Positions 44,233 through 52,267 of a stretch of 64,000 bases of DNA are shown here, piece after piece; position 1 is the stretch's first letter, and the number at the start of each line of letters is the position of its first letter. A model generated the notes under the pieces. That model did no database searches and was not told the DNA's origin. It saw only the letters and a program-made list of their open reading frames with translations. The translations under genes were made by a program, and so were the position numbers. The DNA is from Chitinophagaceae bacterium (GTDB lineage Bacteria > Bacteroidota > Bacteroidia > Chitinophagales > Chitinophagaceae), in assembly GCA_019752045.1 (NCBI GenBank), contig JAIEMP010000014.1, positions 32,684 through 96,683 on the forward strand, given 5' to 3'.

Positions 44233-44730
44233 TTATTTCTTTTTGATTGATTTTAATTGTTTAATGTCAGCTATATCTTTTGGACGTGAATTTGCAGCTT
44301 TATCTTGGAGTAATTCATCAATGCCGATAAATTGCATATCTATTCCTTTGATGTTTGTAATTTCTTTGTTTACGTATGCCTGCCTGAATTTAGCGGCCCC
44401 TTTCAATCTGGGAAGAAAGTCAAGTGTAAATTTTTCTAAATCAAATCTAAAATAAGATTTTAAAGGATTAGGGGATTGTTCTTCTATAAACTCTTCTACC
44501 TCTTGTCCTAATTCCGCTAAAGCTTTTAAAAGCTTAAAGTAATTGTCATATGTTGGGTTATACCAAATATCAAGATCAAATTTTTCAGTATGATTTCCGG
44601 TAGTGTTTTGCGACCATCTAAAATATCCATGAAAAGCCACTGCAGTGCCACCCACAATTAAATATTGAACAGCATTTTTATTAAGAACCTCACAAACTTT
44701 GAGTATTTCATCGGTTAAGTTCTTCTCCAT
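44233..44730 (-). CDS. Nucleotidyltransferase, AbiEii/MNT-like
   Basis: A 165-residue member of the pol-beta nucleotidyltransferase group: GG at 27-28 in YLIVGGTAVAFHG, then DLD at 52-54 in KFDLDIWY, and a third acidic site in FTLDFLP. The text resembles AbiEii-type toxins and related unassigned transferases (GIDMQFIGIDELLQDKAANSRPKDIADIKQLK). It lies 6 bases after a small basic gene in the same direction, which would be the antitoxin partner if this is a toxin-antitoxin pair. The small size fits single-domain family members. Confidence 0.75.
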   Translation of the reverse strand: MEKNLTDEILKVCEVLNKNAVQYLIVGGTAVAFHGYFRWSQNTTGNHTEKFDLDIWYNPTYDNYFKLLKALAELGQEVEEFIEEQSPNPLKSYFRFDLEKFTLDFLPRLKGAAKFRQAYVNKEITNIKGIDMQFIGIDELLQDKAANSRPKDIADIKQLKSIKKK

Positions 44731-44736
44731 TTACCT

Positions 44737-44889
44737 TTAAGTTTTTTTTACTTTTTTCTTACCGAGCAACTGAAGAAATGCCTTCATCTCTTTTTCAGCT
44801 TTATTTTTTAGGCTTTCAGCCTTCTGAACTCTTACAGAGGAGTTTTGCTTTAAACTTTTAAAGCTGTTATATTTTGTCAATGTTGCCAT
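44737..44889 (-). CDS. Small basic protein, 50 aa, partner of the nucleotidyltransferase
   Basis: ATG 44889 (MATLTKYNSFKSLKQNSS) is the best start; the frame is open 14 residues further up. The product is basic and helical and ends GKKKVKKT. It lies 6 bases upstream of the nucleotidyltransferase gene. A possible antitoxin or RNA-binding partner by position; no family recognised. Confidence 0.6.
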   Translation of the reverse strand: MATLTKYNSFKSLKQNSSVRVQKAESLKNKAEKEMKAFLQLLGKKKVKKT

Positions 44890-44953
44890 ATACTTAAAGC
44901 TAAGAATTTTTTCCGTACACTCAAAAACCATCTGCTTATTGAATCACAGTTGA

Positions 44954-45007
44954 TAACGAGATGGTCTTAGTGTTGCCAGCATAGCAGAAAACCTCGCTGT
45001 TATACGC
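44954..45007. repeat. Inverted repeat, attC-like candidate, 3' of the TlpA-like gene
   Basis: Two bases after the TlpA-like stop (in its reading direction) begins GCGTATAAC (45007-44999), which has a matching inverse at 46030-46038 on the other side of the gene. On the minus strand it continues with CGAG, and 32 bases later CTCGTTAT closes an imperfect stem (ATAAC/GTTAT, CGAG/CTCG). The plan recalls integron attC sites, but the core bases are only partly right. Confidence 0.35.
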
Positions 45008-45009
45008 TT

Positions 45010-46023
45010 TTATTCGTCCAGCCCAAATTTTTTGGAAATGTCAGAAAACAAATTATATGACCCAATTATTTCACCCTCTTTATTTAAAATAACATAGGTC
45101 GGGTAAGTCCCAATGGCAAGGTGTTCAGTTAAACTACTCTTTGAATCTTGCATGTAGTTTTGCCACGAATAATTGTTTTTGATTAGATAAGTTCGCCAGT
45201 CATTATACTTATCTGTCTGGTCAACGGAAATTCCAATAATCTGAATATTTTTATTCTTTAGTTTTTTAAGGGTTGGTTTAACATCCTTATGGTCTCGAAT
45301 GCAGGGCGCACAGGCTAAAAACCAAAAATCAATTATGTAATAGTCTGCTCCAGTTAAATTGAGTTTCGATTTTTGATTTTGACTATTAATAAAAGTAAAG
45401 TCCGTAATTTTCACATTGTCTATGCTTAAAATATTATTAATTCTGTCAACAACGAAGGGGTACAGTAAAAACCAGTTAAACTTATTTCCCTGTCGGTCAA
45501 TTAAGGATTTAAAGTTGATAAGGTTTAATTTGGAATTCTGATTGCGTAAAAGGAAAACCTGACCAATTGCATAGGAAAAAGGATTGTTTAAGTTTTCTTC
45601 ATACGCATTAAGAAGGAAGTTGTTGATTTCAATTGTGTCATTTGTTTTCAGAATGTCTGAATAAGATTTATAAAAGTCAGTTGCTTTATAATATATTGGC
45701 GAATTAATGACGGTGTCAATAATTAAGTCGTCACCGGCAAGATGAGATTTAATCACAATGTCACCTGTGTCTAACCAAATTTGTTGCCTATACATCTTGC
45801 CTTTCTCATGGTAGCGAATATTGTAGCAGTCAATACTATTTTTCTTGAATTGAAAGGAAAGAGTGTCTTTATACGAAAATGAATAAATTTCCTTCTGACT
45901 TAGGTCGAATGCATCAACCTTATCAATTTGTTTATCTGTTGTCAAAACAAGCTGGATATTTGTTTGTCCAGCAACCTGAAGATGAAATGTTAATAATGCT
46001 ATCAAGAATTTGTAGGGTCTCAT
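45010..46023 (-). CDS. TlpA-like thioredoxin-fold protein
   Basis: A signal peptide (MRPYKFLIALLTFHLQVAGQ) is followed by a beta-rich N-terminal domain of about 200 residues and a thioredoxin/AhpC-TSA fold at about 205-337, with the redox motif C238-A-P-C241 in FWFLACAPC, then IIGISVDQTDKYNDW and the cis-Pro region IGTYPTYVILNKEG. Such proteins reduce disulfides in the periplasm of Bacteroidota. The gene is flanked closely by GCGTATAAC inverted repeats and lies beside an AbiEii-like pair, which suggests a mobile cassette. Confidence 0.88.
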   Translation of the reverse strand: MRPYKFLIALLTFHLQVAGQTNIQLVLTTDKQIDKVDAFDLSQKEIYSFSYKDTLSFQFKKNSIDCYNIRYHEKGKMYRQQIWLDTGDIVIKSHLAGDDLIIDTVINSPIYYKATDFYKSYSDILKTNDTIEINNFLLNAYEENLNNPFSYAIGQVFLLRNQNSKLNLINFKSLIDRQGNKFNWFLLYPFVVDRINNILSIDNVKITDFTFINSQNQKSKLNLTGADYYIIDFWFLACAPCIRDHKDVKPTLKKLKNKNIQIIGISVDQTDKYNDWRTYLIKNNYSWQNYMQDSKSSLTEHLAIGTYPTYVILNKEGEIIGSYNLFSDISKKFGLDE

Positions 46024-46027
46024 ATAA

Positions 46028-46054
46028 TTGCGTATAACACACTAATATACGCAA
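46028..46054. repeat. Hairpin just upstream of the TlpA-like gene
   Basis: TTGCGTATA (46028-46036) and TATACGCAA (46046-46054) form a perfect nine-base inverted repeat five bases before the start codon of the TlpA-like gene. The core GCGTATAAC also matches the inverse copy at the 3' side of the gene (44999-45007). Confidence 0.7.
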
Positions 46055-46149
46055 CTCCTCTTAAAATTGAAATTACTAAAAGCTTGATTTTCACTACTTG
46101 CTCTATGCGCTTTTTAGATTGTTGGGTCGCACAATTGCCACAGCTACTT

Positions 46150-47982
46150 TCAGCCAATCCCTTCCAAACTTCCTCCCTTCACAAATAACCGGTCAATCTT
46201 TTTTTCAACAGCAGGATCTTTTTCAACGGGTGGTGCGTGGTGCGGTTTTAATCTTGCATCAAACACAACCGGACCATTACAGCCCCAATGTTTAAACGCA
46301 GTAAAAGAATGGATGCCATATACATCATGACTTGGATTGCATCTTGTATAACTCACCCATAAATAATTGCGGAGATTAGCAGCAGTGAAGGAACTGTCAT
46401 CCGTTACTATAATCTGAACAACAGAATTTAATTGATAATTGATAATTGATAATTGCTCATTGAGCGCCTCCATTTCCTTCGCTGCTTCATCATACGTAGT
46501 AAACTTTTTTGTCTGCAATGCAATTACACCCGGCATGCAGAGCTGCGGGTTTTCAAACTGTTGTAATTCTTTTAAAGCAGCGGGCACTTCACGACAGAGT
46601 TCCCGTTTCTTTTCACCATAAGCAGCCAATACCAATTTGCTGCCGCTGTTTAAACCTGTTCCTGAATAATCTAATGTATCAATGGTGGTGTTGGTATAAA
46701 AATGCAGATCTCTTGCCAGATCAATCCGTTCAAAAATATATTCTAAATAAGCTTGTATATGATGTGTGTGGAGTTGATTGCTGTCATCAGCAGTGATAAA
46801 TAAAAATTTCGCCAGGCTTAATTGCCCCGTACCCAACACATGATTGGCGATGGTTAATATTTCAGCCGGTTGTTTTGTTGGTGTGTAAGGTGTGTAACGT
46901 TCGCTGCCAATCGCCAATAACAAAGGATGTACACCTGCAGCATCTACTGCATGTACTTCTTTTAAACCCGGTACTTCCTGTTGAATGGCACTGCCCGTCA
47001 ATTCATGAATGAGTTCACCAAAACTTGTATCCTCCTGCGGTGGACGGCCAACAACTGTAAAAGGCCAGATGGCATTTTTCTTTGCATACACATTGTTCAC
47101 TTTCATTAACGGAAAGGGATGTGTTAAACTGTAATAACCGAGATGATCACCAAACGGTCCTTCGGGTTTATTCTGCAAAGGATCTACTTCACCTGTAATT
47201 ACAAAATCAGCATCAGTGCTGATAGCGTTACCTAATGCATCATAGGCATAACGGAATCTTCTTCCACCCAGCACTCCGGCAAAAGTCATTTCACTGATAC
47301 CTTCCGGCAAGGGCATTACTGCACTGAGTGTATGCGCCGGTGGTCCTCCAACAAAGCAACTCACTTTTAAGGGTTGTCCTTTTTTATTTGCTTTTGTTTG
47401 ATGCACACCAATACCCCGATGCAATTGATAATGAAGTCCAACTTCTTTATTGAGTACATAATCGTTTCCGGTTAACTGAATACGATACATGCCCAGGTTC
47501 GATTGCATGATGCCGGGTTTATCTGCGTCTTCGGTATACACTTGCGGCAGCGTAACAAAAGCACCGCCATCCATGGGCCAATGTTGAATGAGTGGAAGAT
47601 CGCTGATCTTTATTTGATCAAACGAAAAAGAAGATTTCTTTTTTGGTAATGCTTTGAGTGCTGCTATTCCTGTTTTAAAATTTTGAATTGGATGCCTGAG
47701 GGCTTTCATGGGATCGCCTTTGAGCTCAATGAGTTTTTGTACGAGTTGAAAGGTATCTCGGAAGATGAATTTGCTGCGATCGAGTGTGCCGAAAATATTG
47801 GAAGCAGCACGGTACTTACTTCCTTTTACATTTTCAAACAGCAGGGCAGGACCTTTGGCTTCATACACACGGAGATGGATAGCTGCCATTTCAAGATGCG
47901 GATCTGTTTCTTCTTTAATACGAACGAGATGTCCGTTCTTTTCAAGGTCCAGTAAACATTGTTCAAGTGAGCTGTAGGCCAT
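46150..47982 (-). CDS. UbiD-family decarboxylase
   Basis: A 610-residue member of the UbiD family of prenyl-FMN-dependent (de)carboxylases. Blocks seen: SNLGMYRIQLTGNDYVLNKEVGLHYQLHRGIG, VSCFVGGPPAHTLSAVMPLPEGISEMTFAGVLGG, and EGPFGDHLGYYSL with the catalytic Glu region (ITGEVDP). The enzyme acts on aromatic or unsaturated acids; the partner flavin prenyltransferase (UbiX) is not in the window, so quinone biosynthesis is only possible. A heptanucleotide repeat inside the gene (46431-46465) encodes QLSIINYQLN near the C-terminal domain, likely an insert. Confidence 0.88.
   Translation of the reverse strand: MAYSSLEQCLLDLEKNGHLVRIKEETDPHLEMAAIHLRVYEAKGPALLFENVKGSKYRAASNIFGTLDRSKFIFRDTFQLVQKLIELKGDPMKALRHPIQNFKTGIAALKALPKKKSSFSFDQIKISDLPLIQHWPMDGGAFVTLPQVYTEDADKPGIMQSNLGMYRIQLTGNDYVLNKEVGLHYQLHRGIGVHQTKANKKGQPLKVSCFVGGPPAHTLSAVMPLPEGISEMTFAGVLGGRRFRYAYDALGNAISTDADFVITGEVDPLQNKPEGPFGDHLGYYSLTHPFPLMKVNNVYAKKNAIWPFTVVGRPPQEDTSFGELIHELTGSAIQQEVPGLKEVHAVDAAGVHPLLLAIGSERYTPYTPTKQPAEILTIANHVLGTGQLSLAKFLFITADDSNQLHTHHIQAYLEYIFERIDLARDLHFYTNTTIDTLDYSGTGLNSGSKLVLAAYGEKKRELCREVPAALKELQQFENPQLCMPGVIALQTKKFTTYDEAAKEMEALNEQLSIINYQLNSVVQIIVTDDSSFTAANLRNYLWVSYTRCNPSHDVYGIHSFTAFKHWGCNGPVVFDARLKPHHAPPVEKDPAVEKKIDRLFVKGGSLEGIG
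46431..46465. repeat. Heptanucleotide repeat inside the UbiD gene, unit ATTGATA
   Basis: Three exact copies of ATTGATA (46431-46451) and two changed ones (ATTGCTC, ATTGAGC) to 46465. It is read as part of the protein because five heptads keep no frame problem only by chance of length; it is the only such tract in a gene. Confidence 0.8.
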
Positions 47983-48005
47983 AATAATGTAAAGTTAGGG
48001 GAGGA

Positions 48006-48081
48006 TAGTTTGTAGTTTATAGTTTGTCCTCTGTTCTTGGTTCTTGGTTATGGGTTATGAGTTACGAGTTATGAGTTGGTC
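48006..48081. repeat. Degenerate heptanucleotide repeats, units TAGTTTG and GTTATGA
   Basis: Three heptads TAGTTTG/TAGTTTA/TAGTTTG at 48006-48026, then seven at 48033-48081 (GTTCTTG twice, GTTATGG, GTTATGA, GTTACGA, GTTATGA, GTTGGTC). About 55 bases on, at 48136-48163, the inverse sense (GTAACCC TTAACTC GTAACCT TTAACCG) keeps the same period. Located between the UbiD and DUF2452 genes, upstream of both. Confidence 0.85.
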
Positions 48082-48219
48082 TCTGCAGGTTGCCCCTGCA
48101 AACAAATTGGGGGGAGGTAAAATTTATAAGTACCTGTAACCCTTAACTCGTAACCTTTAACCGAATTCTAAACAAAATCCTTTCAAAACTGTTTAAACAT
48201 CTTCACTCATCTTTGTCGT

Positions 48220-49008
48220 ATGGTTCAGGCATATAATTTTTTAGCATCGTGGCAGTTGTTTCCGGAAAAAAGCAGTTATGAATTTGGCGAAACACCAAAA
48301 AGCGGTAACTGTAAAATTGAGTCGGTAAAAAACGGAACAGAACTGGCGCTCAGTATCAACTGGGTCACCCACCTCAACGAAGCATTTTATACTTCATACA
48401 ATTTTGTGCCGGATGCTTCGCTGCACGAGTTTGCCAATAAAGAAGTGGCACAAAAGATCCGTGCAGAAATCACCAACTCATCAACGATGGTGGTTGAACT
48501 TTTAACCAACGGACAATTGAAAATTACTGCCACACATGAAATTCTTCCCAATGGTTTTATGAAAATTACACAGGAAGGATTTACTCCCGATTACAAACGG
48601 TTTAAAAATGTGGAAGTCTATCACAAACAGATGAGTGTGCTTCCGTATGCTTCCAGTGTAAGTGGTGTGGCTATTCGTCCTACAAAAGAAGGAGTGATCC
48701 GTCACCAGGCTTTAACAGCTATGGAAGAGCAAACCAATATGCAGTTGGATCAGATCAAACAACAAATTGAATTGCTTGCACGGCAGGCACAGGAAATTGT
48801 AAAGCGAAAAGAATTATCGCTGATGATCTATGATGCGAAATTAAATTTTCGTCCTGTGATTGGACATGTGTATCATCTGTATCAAAAAAATGATGACAGC
48901 TATTTGCTTTCAATGATTAGTCCGCAGGAGTGGGGCAATGCCGGACCGTTTAAACAATTTGTTGCATCAGCAAAATTGTTGGCCGATCATACATGGATGG
49001 AACTGTAG
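48220..49008 (+). CDS. DUF2452-family protein
   Basis: 262 residues. The C-terminal half carries the family pattern: LPYASSVSGVAIRPTKEGVIRH, a coiled coil (MQLDQIKQQIELLARQAQEIVKRKEL), FRPVIGHVYHLYQKNDDSYLLSMISPQEWG and the end LLADHTWMEL. The N-terminal 130 residues are a beta-sheet domain (SINWVTHLNEAFYTSYNFVPDAS). Function of DUF2452 is unknown. A box ATCTTTG lies 4 bases before the start codon. Confidence 0.82.
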   Translation: MVQAYNFLASWQLFPEKSSYEFGETPKSGNCKIESVKNGTELALSINWVTHLNEAFYTSYNFVPDASLHEFANKEVAQKIRAEITNSSTMVVELLTNGQLKITATHEILPNGFMKITQEGFTPDYKRFKNVEVYHKQMSVLPYASSVSGVAIRPTKEGVIRHQALTAMEEQTNMQLDQIKQQIELLARQAQEIVKRKELSLMIYDAKLNFRPVIGHVYHLYQKNDDSYLLSMISPQEWGNAGPFKQFVASAKLLADHTWMEL

Positions 49009-49019
49009 TGAGAAGCCGA

Positions 49020-49103
49020 TAGTTTGTAGTTGATAGTAAGAAAACCTTAACGAAGGATTTTGGAGTTGGGAATTAGGATTTGGGAATTGGGAGTTTGGAG
49101 TTT
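49020..49103. repeat. Degenerate heptanucleotide repeats, units TAGTTGA and GGAATTG
   Basis: Three heptads TAGTTTG, TAGTTGA, TAGTAAG at 49020-49040 and seven at 49055-49103 (GGATTTT, GGAGTTG, GGAATTA, GGATTTG, GGAATTG, GGAGTTT, GGAGTTT). Lies between the DUF2452 and SET genes. Confidence 0.85.
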
Positions 49104-49164
49104 GTTACGATTGATTGTTCCATTCACCCTACAGCATCAACCCTAAACCTTCTTAACTTGCGTT

Positions 49165-49572
49165 ATGAATTTTCCCATTGAAGTAAAGAAAAGCAAAGTT
49201 GCAGGCAAAGGTGCATTTGCTATCAAAGCAATTCCGGCCAAACGAAAACTCGGCAATATGGCCGGTGAAATCATCAGTTATAAAGAAGCGCAACGCAGAG
49301 TAAAGCAACAACATGCCGGTGAATTGCTGATGGTGGAGTTTGATAATGACCCCGTAGCATTGGATGCAAGTGTAAACCGCAATGCACTTTCTTACATCAA
49401 TCATTCCTGCGATCCAAATACGTATATGCGCCGTGCATACAGACAGGTAGAGTTTTACAGTAAACGTGTTATTAAAAAAGGAGAGGAGCTGACTTGTGAT
49501 TATGGCGAAACACATCATGATGGAAAACTGCCTTGTACATGCGGAGCAAAGAATTGCAGAGGATTTATTTAG
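49165..49572 (+). CDS. SET-domain protein lysine methyltransferase, 135 aa
   Basis: A compact SET domain: GKGAFAIKAIPAKRKLG (14-30), NHSCDPN (79-85), the ELTCDYGE active-site block with Tyr113, and a post-SET cysteine set (C124, C126, C131 in PCTCGAKNC). It should move methyl groups from SAM to lysine of a protein; bacterial targets are poorly known. The full pattern and post-SET cysteines are present, so it is likely active. It stands alone, with a TTAACTTG box 4 bases before the ATG. Confidence 0.9.
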   Translation: MNFPIEVKKSKVAGKGAFAIKAIPAKRKLGNMAGEIISYKEAQRRVKQQHAGELLMVEFDNDPVALDASVNRNALSYINHSCDPNTYMRRAYRQVEFYSKRVIKKGEELTCDYGETHHDGKLPCTCGAKNCRGFI

Positions 49573-49579
49573 GGGGAAA

Positions 49580-49708
49580 GGCATAAGGCATAAGGTGAAA
49601 GGTATAAGGTGAAAGGCATAAGGCATGAGGAATAAAGCATCAAGCATGAGGATGAAATAATAAACAAAGTGCGATTAATGTTTTCTCTTAAACCTTAAAC
49701 CTTAAACC
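49580..49708. repeat. Heptanucleotide repeats GGCATAA (11 units) and TTAAACC (3 units)
   Basis: From 49580 to 49656 eleven heptads follow without a gap: GGCATAA twice, GGTGAAA, GGTATAA, GGTGAAA, GGCATAA, GGCATGA, GGAATAA, AGCATCA, AGCATGA, GGATGAA. At 49688-49708 three exact copies of TTAAACC, which on the other strand is GGTTTAA, so the two tracts face each other. Located between the SET gene and pdxJ. Confidence 0.9.
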
Positions 49709-49722
49709 TTTTATAATCTTCT

Positions 49723-49730
49723 TAACTTTG
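49723..49730 (+). promoter_or_regulatory. TAACTTTG -7 box next to the pdxJ start
   Basis: TAACTTTG fits the Bacteroidota -7 element TAnnTTTG and ends only 4 bases before ATG 49735. If used, transcription would begin at or inside the first codon, that is a leaderless or nearly leaderless message. Similar boxes precede the SET (49153-49160) and DUF2452 (48209-48215) starts. Confidence 0.45.
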
Positions 49731-49734
49731 AAAC

Positions 49735-50457
49735 ATGACCAAACTTTCCGTTAACATCAACAAATTTGCAGTACTGCGAAACAGTCGTGGTGGGAATAAT
49801 CCAAATGTAATTAAAGCAGCAATGGATGCAGAACGTTTTGGTGCGGATGGTATTACTGTTCATCCAAGACCCGATGAACGCCATATCCGGTATGATGATG
49901 TGCGTGAAATTAAAAAAGTAATTACTACTGAATTTAATATTGAAGGCAACTGTCGTGAACAGGCTTTTGTTGATCTGGTGCTGGAAGTAAAACCTGCACA
50001 GGTAACATTGGTTCCTGATACATTGGGTCAGCTCACCAGTGATCATGGATGGGATACCATACAGAATAAAAAGTATTTGATTGAAATGGTGGAGCTGTTT
50101 AAAAAAGAAGGTATCCGTGTTTCTATTTTTGTTGATCCTGAAGTGCGGATGATTGAAGGTGCTTCAGAAACAGGAACCGATCGTGTAGAATTATATACCG
50201 AAGGTTATGCCAAGCGTTACCACACCGATCCCCGTGATGCAGTACATGCTTATCTTACAGCTGCCATGCGTGTAAGAGCATTTGGTATGGGACTTAATGC
50301 AGGCCACGATCTTGATCTGCAAAATCTCAACTACCTCATTAAAACGATTCCGTGGATGGATGAAGTGAGTATTGGTCATGCATTGGTTTGCGATGCGCTG
50401 TATCTGGGATATGAAAATGCAGTGCAGTTGTATAAGAGGGCGCTGGTTGTGGAGTGA
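49735..50457 (+). CDS. pdxJ: Pyridoxine 5'-phosphate synthase
   Basis: Last step of the deoxyxylulose-5-phosphate-dependent route to vitamin B6: joins 1-deoxy-xylulose 5-phosphate and 3-amino-2-oxopropyl phosphate. TIM barrel of 240 residues with the known active residues in place: Asn7 in LSVNINK, His43 in HPRPDERHI, Glu70 in NIEGNC and His191 in GLNAGHDLDL. Complete and typical. The stop overlaps the start of the next small membrane gene. Confidence 0.96.
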   Translation: MTKLSVNINKFAVLRNSRGGNNPNVIKAAMDAERFGADGITVHPRPDERHIRYDDVREIKKVITTEFNIEGNCREQAFVDLVLEVKPAQVTLVPDTLGQLTSDHGWDTIQNKKYLIEMVELFKKEGIRVSIFVDPEVRMIEGASETGTDRVELYTEGYAKRYHTDPRDAVHAYLTAAMRVRAFGMGLNAGHDLDLQNLNYLIKTIPWMDEVSIGHALVCDALYLGYENAVQLYKRALVVE

Positions 50458-50864
50458 TGTTTAATTTATACTTAATTCGTATGAGATTTTTATTTTTTTC
50501 CGGTATAATATTTTTTGTCGGCTCAATAATTTTAATCAATGCGAACTATTATATATTAGACATTGAAAGGAATGGTAAGGTTGTAAAGATGAAAATTGAA
50601 CAGTTGCCAAAAACATGTTATGGTGGCAAGGTTAGATACTTTGTAACTTATAGCTATGAAGGTAAAATGTATGATAAAGCTACAAGAGGCAATTATTGTG
50701 AGGAACATTATATTGGCGAACTAGTAGATATGAAATTTTTACAGGGCTCAAAAGAAATACTTCGTCCGAATGAATCTGCTTTAATGAATTTATTATTTTT
50801 TGCTGCGTTGGGTGTATTAGGAGCAGTTATTAGTGCCATACAATGGCGGAAAATGAAAAGATAA
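50457..50864 (+). CDS. Membrane protein with DUF3592-like domain, about 135 aa
   Basis: Two membrane helices (FLFFSGIIFFVGSIILINANYY; ALMNLLFFAALGVLGAVISAI) enclose an extracytoplasmic beta region with YFVTYSYEGKMYDKATRGNYC, a layout like DUF3592 proteins. The first ATG (50457) overlaps the pdxJ stop; ATG 50481 would give a cleaner start of the first helix. Probably cotranscribed with pdxJ. Function unknown. Confidence 0.65.
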   Translation: MFNLYLIRMRFLFFSGIIFFVGSIILINANYYILDIERNGKVVKMKIEQLPKTCYGGKVRYFVTYSYEGKMYDKATRGNYCEEHYIGELVDMKFLQGSKEILRPNESALMNLLFFAALGVLGAVISAIQWRKMKR

Positions 50865-50907
50865 ATAAGTTAATGAGAGTAATGAAAGAGCAAATCATAG
50901 TTAACAA

Positions 50908-51405
50908 ATGAAGAAAAGATTTTCTGTTTTTCCTAACTCAGTTATTAAAATAACTTCTAGAAAAAACCTCCAAACAATCTATGATCAGTTTTATCAGCAA
51001 TTGATATTGCAGGATTCAGATACACGAATTGTTTTTATTTCTAAGGATGATGTAAAAGAAGAGTATCAATTTGAAGTATATAAAACCTATGTTATTGTTA
51101 GAGGAAACATGGGACGATCTTTAGAAGGCAACTTAACAGGATGGGGAGTATTAACTAAAAATGGGAACAAGGTAGACTGCGAGGTAGCGCTTAAAGCAAA
51201 GAGCTGGTCCGCCTTAACTCTTTTATCAATGCTTTTTATCTTTTTATTGACAAGGGTTTACTTAGCCGTTTTTCTTGATAAAGCTGGTATACTTGAACTT
51301 CTTTTTACAGCTTTGTTAATAATAGTTGGGTATCTTTTTTTTGTTACTACAATGAAAAGGCAAATGAGAACTGTCATTGATGAGATTGAAAATGCATTGA
51401 AATAA
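50908..51405 (+). CDS. Membrane protein of unknown function, 165 aa
   Basis: The first 95 residues are soluble (KRFSVFPNSVIKITSRKNLQTIYDQFYQQL...GNLTGWGVL), followed by two transmembrane helices (WSALTLLSMLFIFLLTRVYLAVFL; ILELLFTALLIIVGYLFFVTT) and a basic tail. No family recognised. It lies 43 bases after the preceding small membrane gene and may share its transcript. Confidence 0.65.
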   Translation: MKKRFSVFPNSVIKITSRKNLQTIYDQFYQQLILQDSDTRIVFISKDDVKEEYQFEVYKTYVIVRGNMGRSLEGNLTGWGVLTKNGNKVDCEVALKAKSWSALTLLSMLFIFLLTRVYLAVFLDKAGILELLFTALLIIVGYLFFVTTMKRQMRTVIDEIENALK

Positions 51406-51473
51406 TAACAAAGACTTTAATACTGATTGTTCTATCGTTCAGACCGGCTCCGCCGTGCCGACCGGATAACACG

Positions 51474-51501
51474 CCCAACTACCAACTAAAAACTACAAAC
51501 T
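51474..51501. repeat. Degenerate heptanucleotide repeat, unit like AGTTTGT (minus strand)
   Basis: CCCAACT, ACCAACT, AAAAACT, ACAAACT follow each other at 51474-51501; on the minus strand they read AGTTxxx like the tracts at 48006 and 49020. It lies just after the stop of the MORN-like gene. Confidence 0.7.
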
Positions 51502-51504
51502 GTT

Positions 51505-52239
51505 TCATCCCCCCGTCTGCCCCGTTCTCACTTTAATCTTTTTCTTTCCGGAATTTTTCTTTTCGTAAGCTTCTACTTCTTTGGGTTTGGCTTTTGGTTT
51601 GGTTTCTTCTTTTTTTACGGTTGTATTGTTTGCATCTGTTCCATCTTCTTTTTTAAAGATGCCGTTGGCCGTACCGCTGCCATCATCTATTTTACCGAGA
51701 ATGAAATTTTCTTTCCGTAATATTTTTCCGGTGCCCGGTTCATAGATGGTCCATAAACCATGAGCAGTAGTGGAGCCTTCCATTTTTACTTCAACCAGGT
51801 ATACTTTCTTCGGATCGTTGATGTCGTATACTTCCACTGTTTCAGTTGGCTTTTCAGGATTACGGGCCAGCCAGCTTTCTTCACGCACAATATCACCCAT
51901 GGCATTAAAGTATTGCTGCTTTCCATGTTTATGTCCCCAACGGAAATTTTCAATGGCCAGTACATCGCCCTGCAGGCTGTATACTCTCCATGGTCCTTCT
52001 TTTTGTCCGTTTCTGTATTCACCTTCTTCTTCATAACCGGGTTCGCCTCTTACTTCGTCGTAACGGTTCAGCCATTTTCCCTGCTTCAACCCTTTAACAT
52101 CGGTGCAGTTGAGTGTATCGCCTTTTACGCCAATGGTAAAGTCTTTACACTGCGCTTCGCCGCTCATCCAAAAAAGAACAAGGGCTACTACAGTTAAGGT
52201 CAACATTCGTAAGTTTGAAACTGAGTTACTACGCTTCAT
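51505..52239 (-). CDS. Secreted MORN-repeat-like protein (YwqK-type)
   Basis: A signal peptide (LRMLTLTVVALVLFWMSGEAQ) is followed by repeats of the antitoxin-YwqK/MORN type: GLKQGKWLNRYDE, EGEYRNGQKEGPWRVYS, NFRWGHKHGKQQYFN. The C-terminus is Lys-rich (KPKAKPKEVEAYEKKNSGKKKIKV). In Bacteroidota these secreted MORN-like proteins are common and unassigned. Divergent from the BNR-repeat gene with 28 bases between starts. Confidence 0.78.
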   Translation of the reverse strand: MKRSNSVSNLRMLTLTVVALVLFWMSGEAQCKDFTIGVKGDTLNCTDVKGLKQGKWLNRYDEVRGEPGYEEEGEYRNGQKEGPWRVYSLQGDVLAIENFRWGHKHGKQQYFNAMGDIVREESWLARNPEKPTETVEVYDINDPKKVYLVEVKMEGSTTAHGLWTIYEPGTGKILRKENFILGKIDDGSGTANGIFKKEDGTDANNTTVKKEETKPKAKPKEVEAYEKKNSGKKKIKVRTGQTGG

Positions 52240-52267
52240 AAAACATGAGATTTAAAAACCAAAACAG

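Noticed and set aside
42774..49708. Repeat tracts as a possible CRISPR array
   Set aside because: Units are seven bases long, without spacers, and vary between tracts; no cas gene is nearby.
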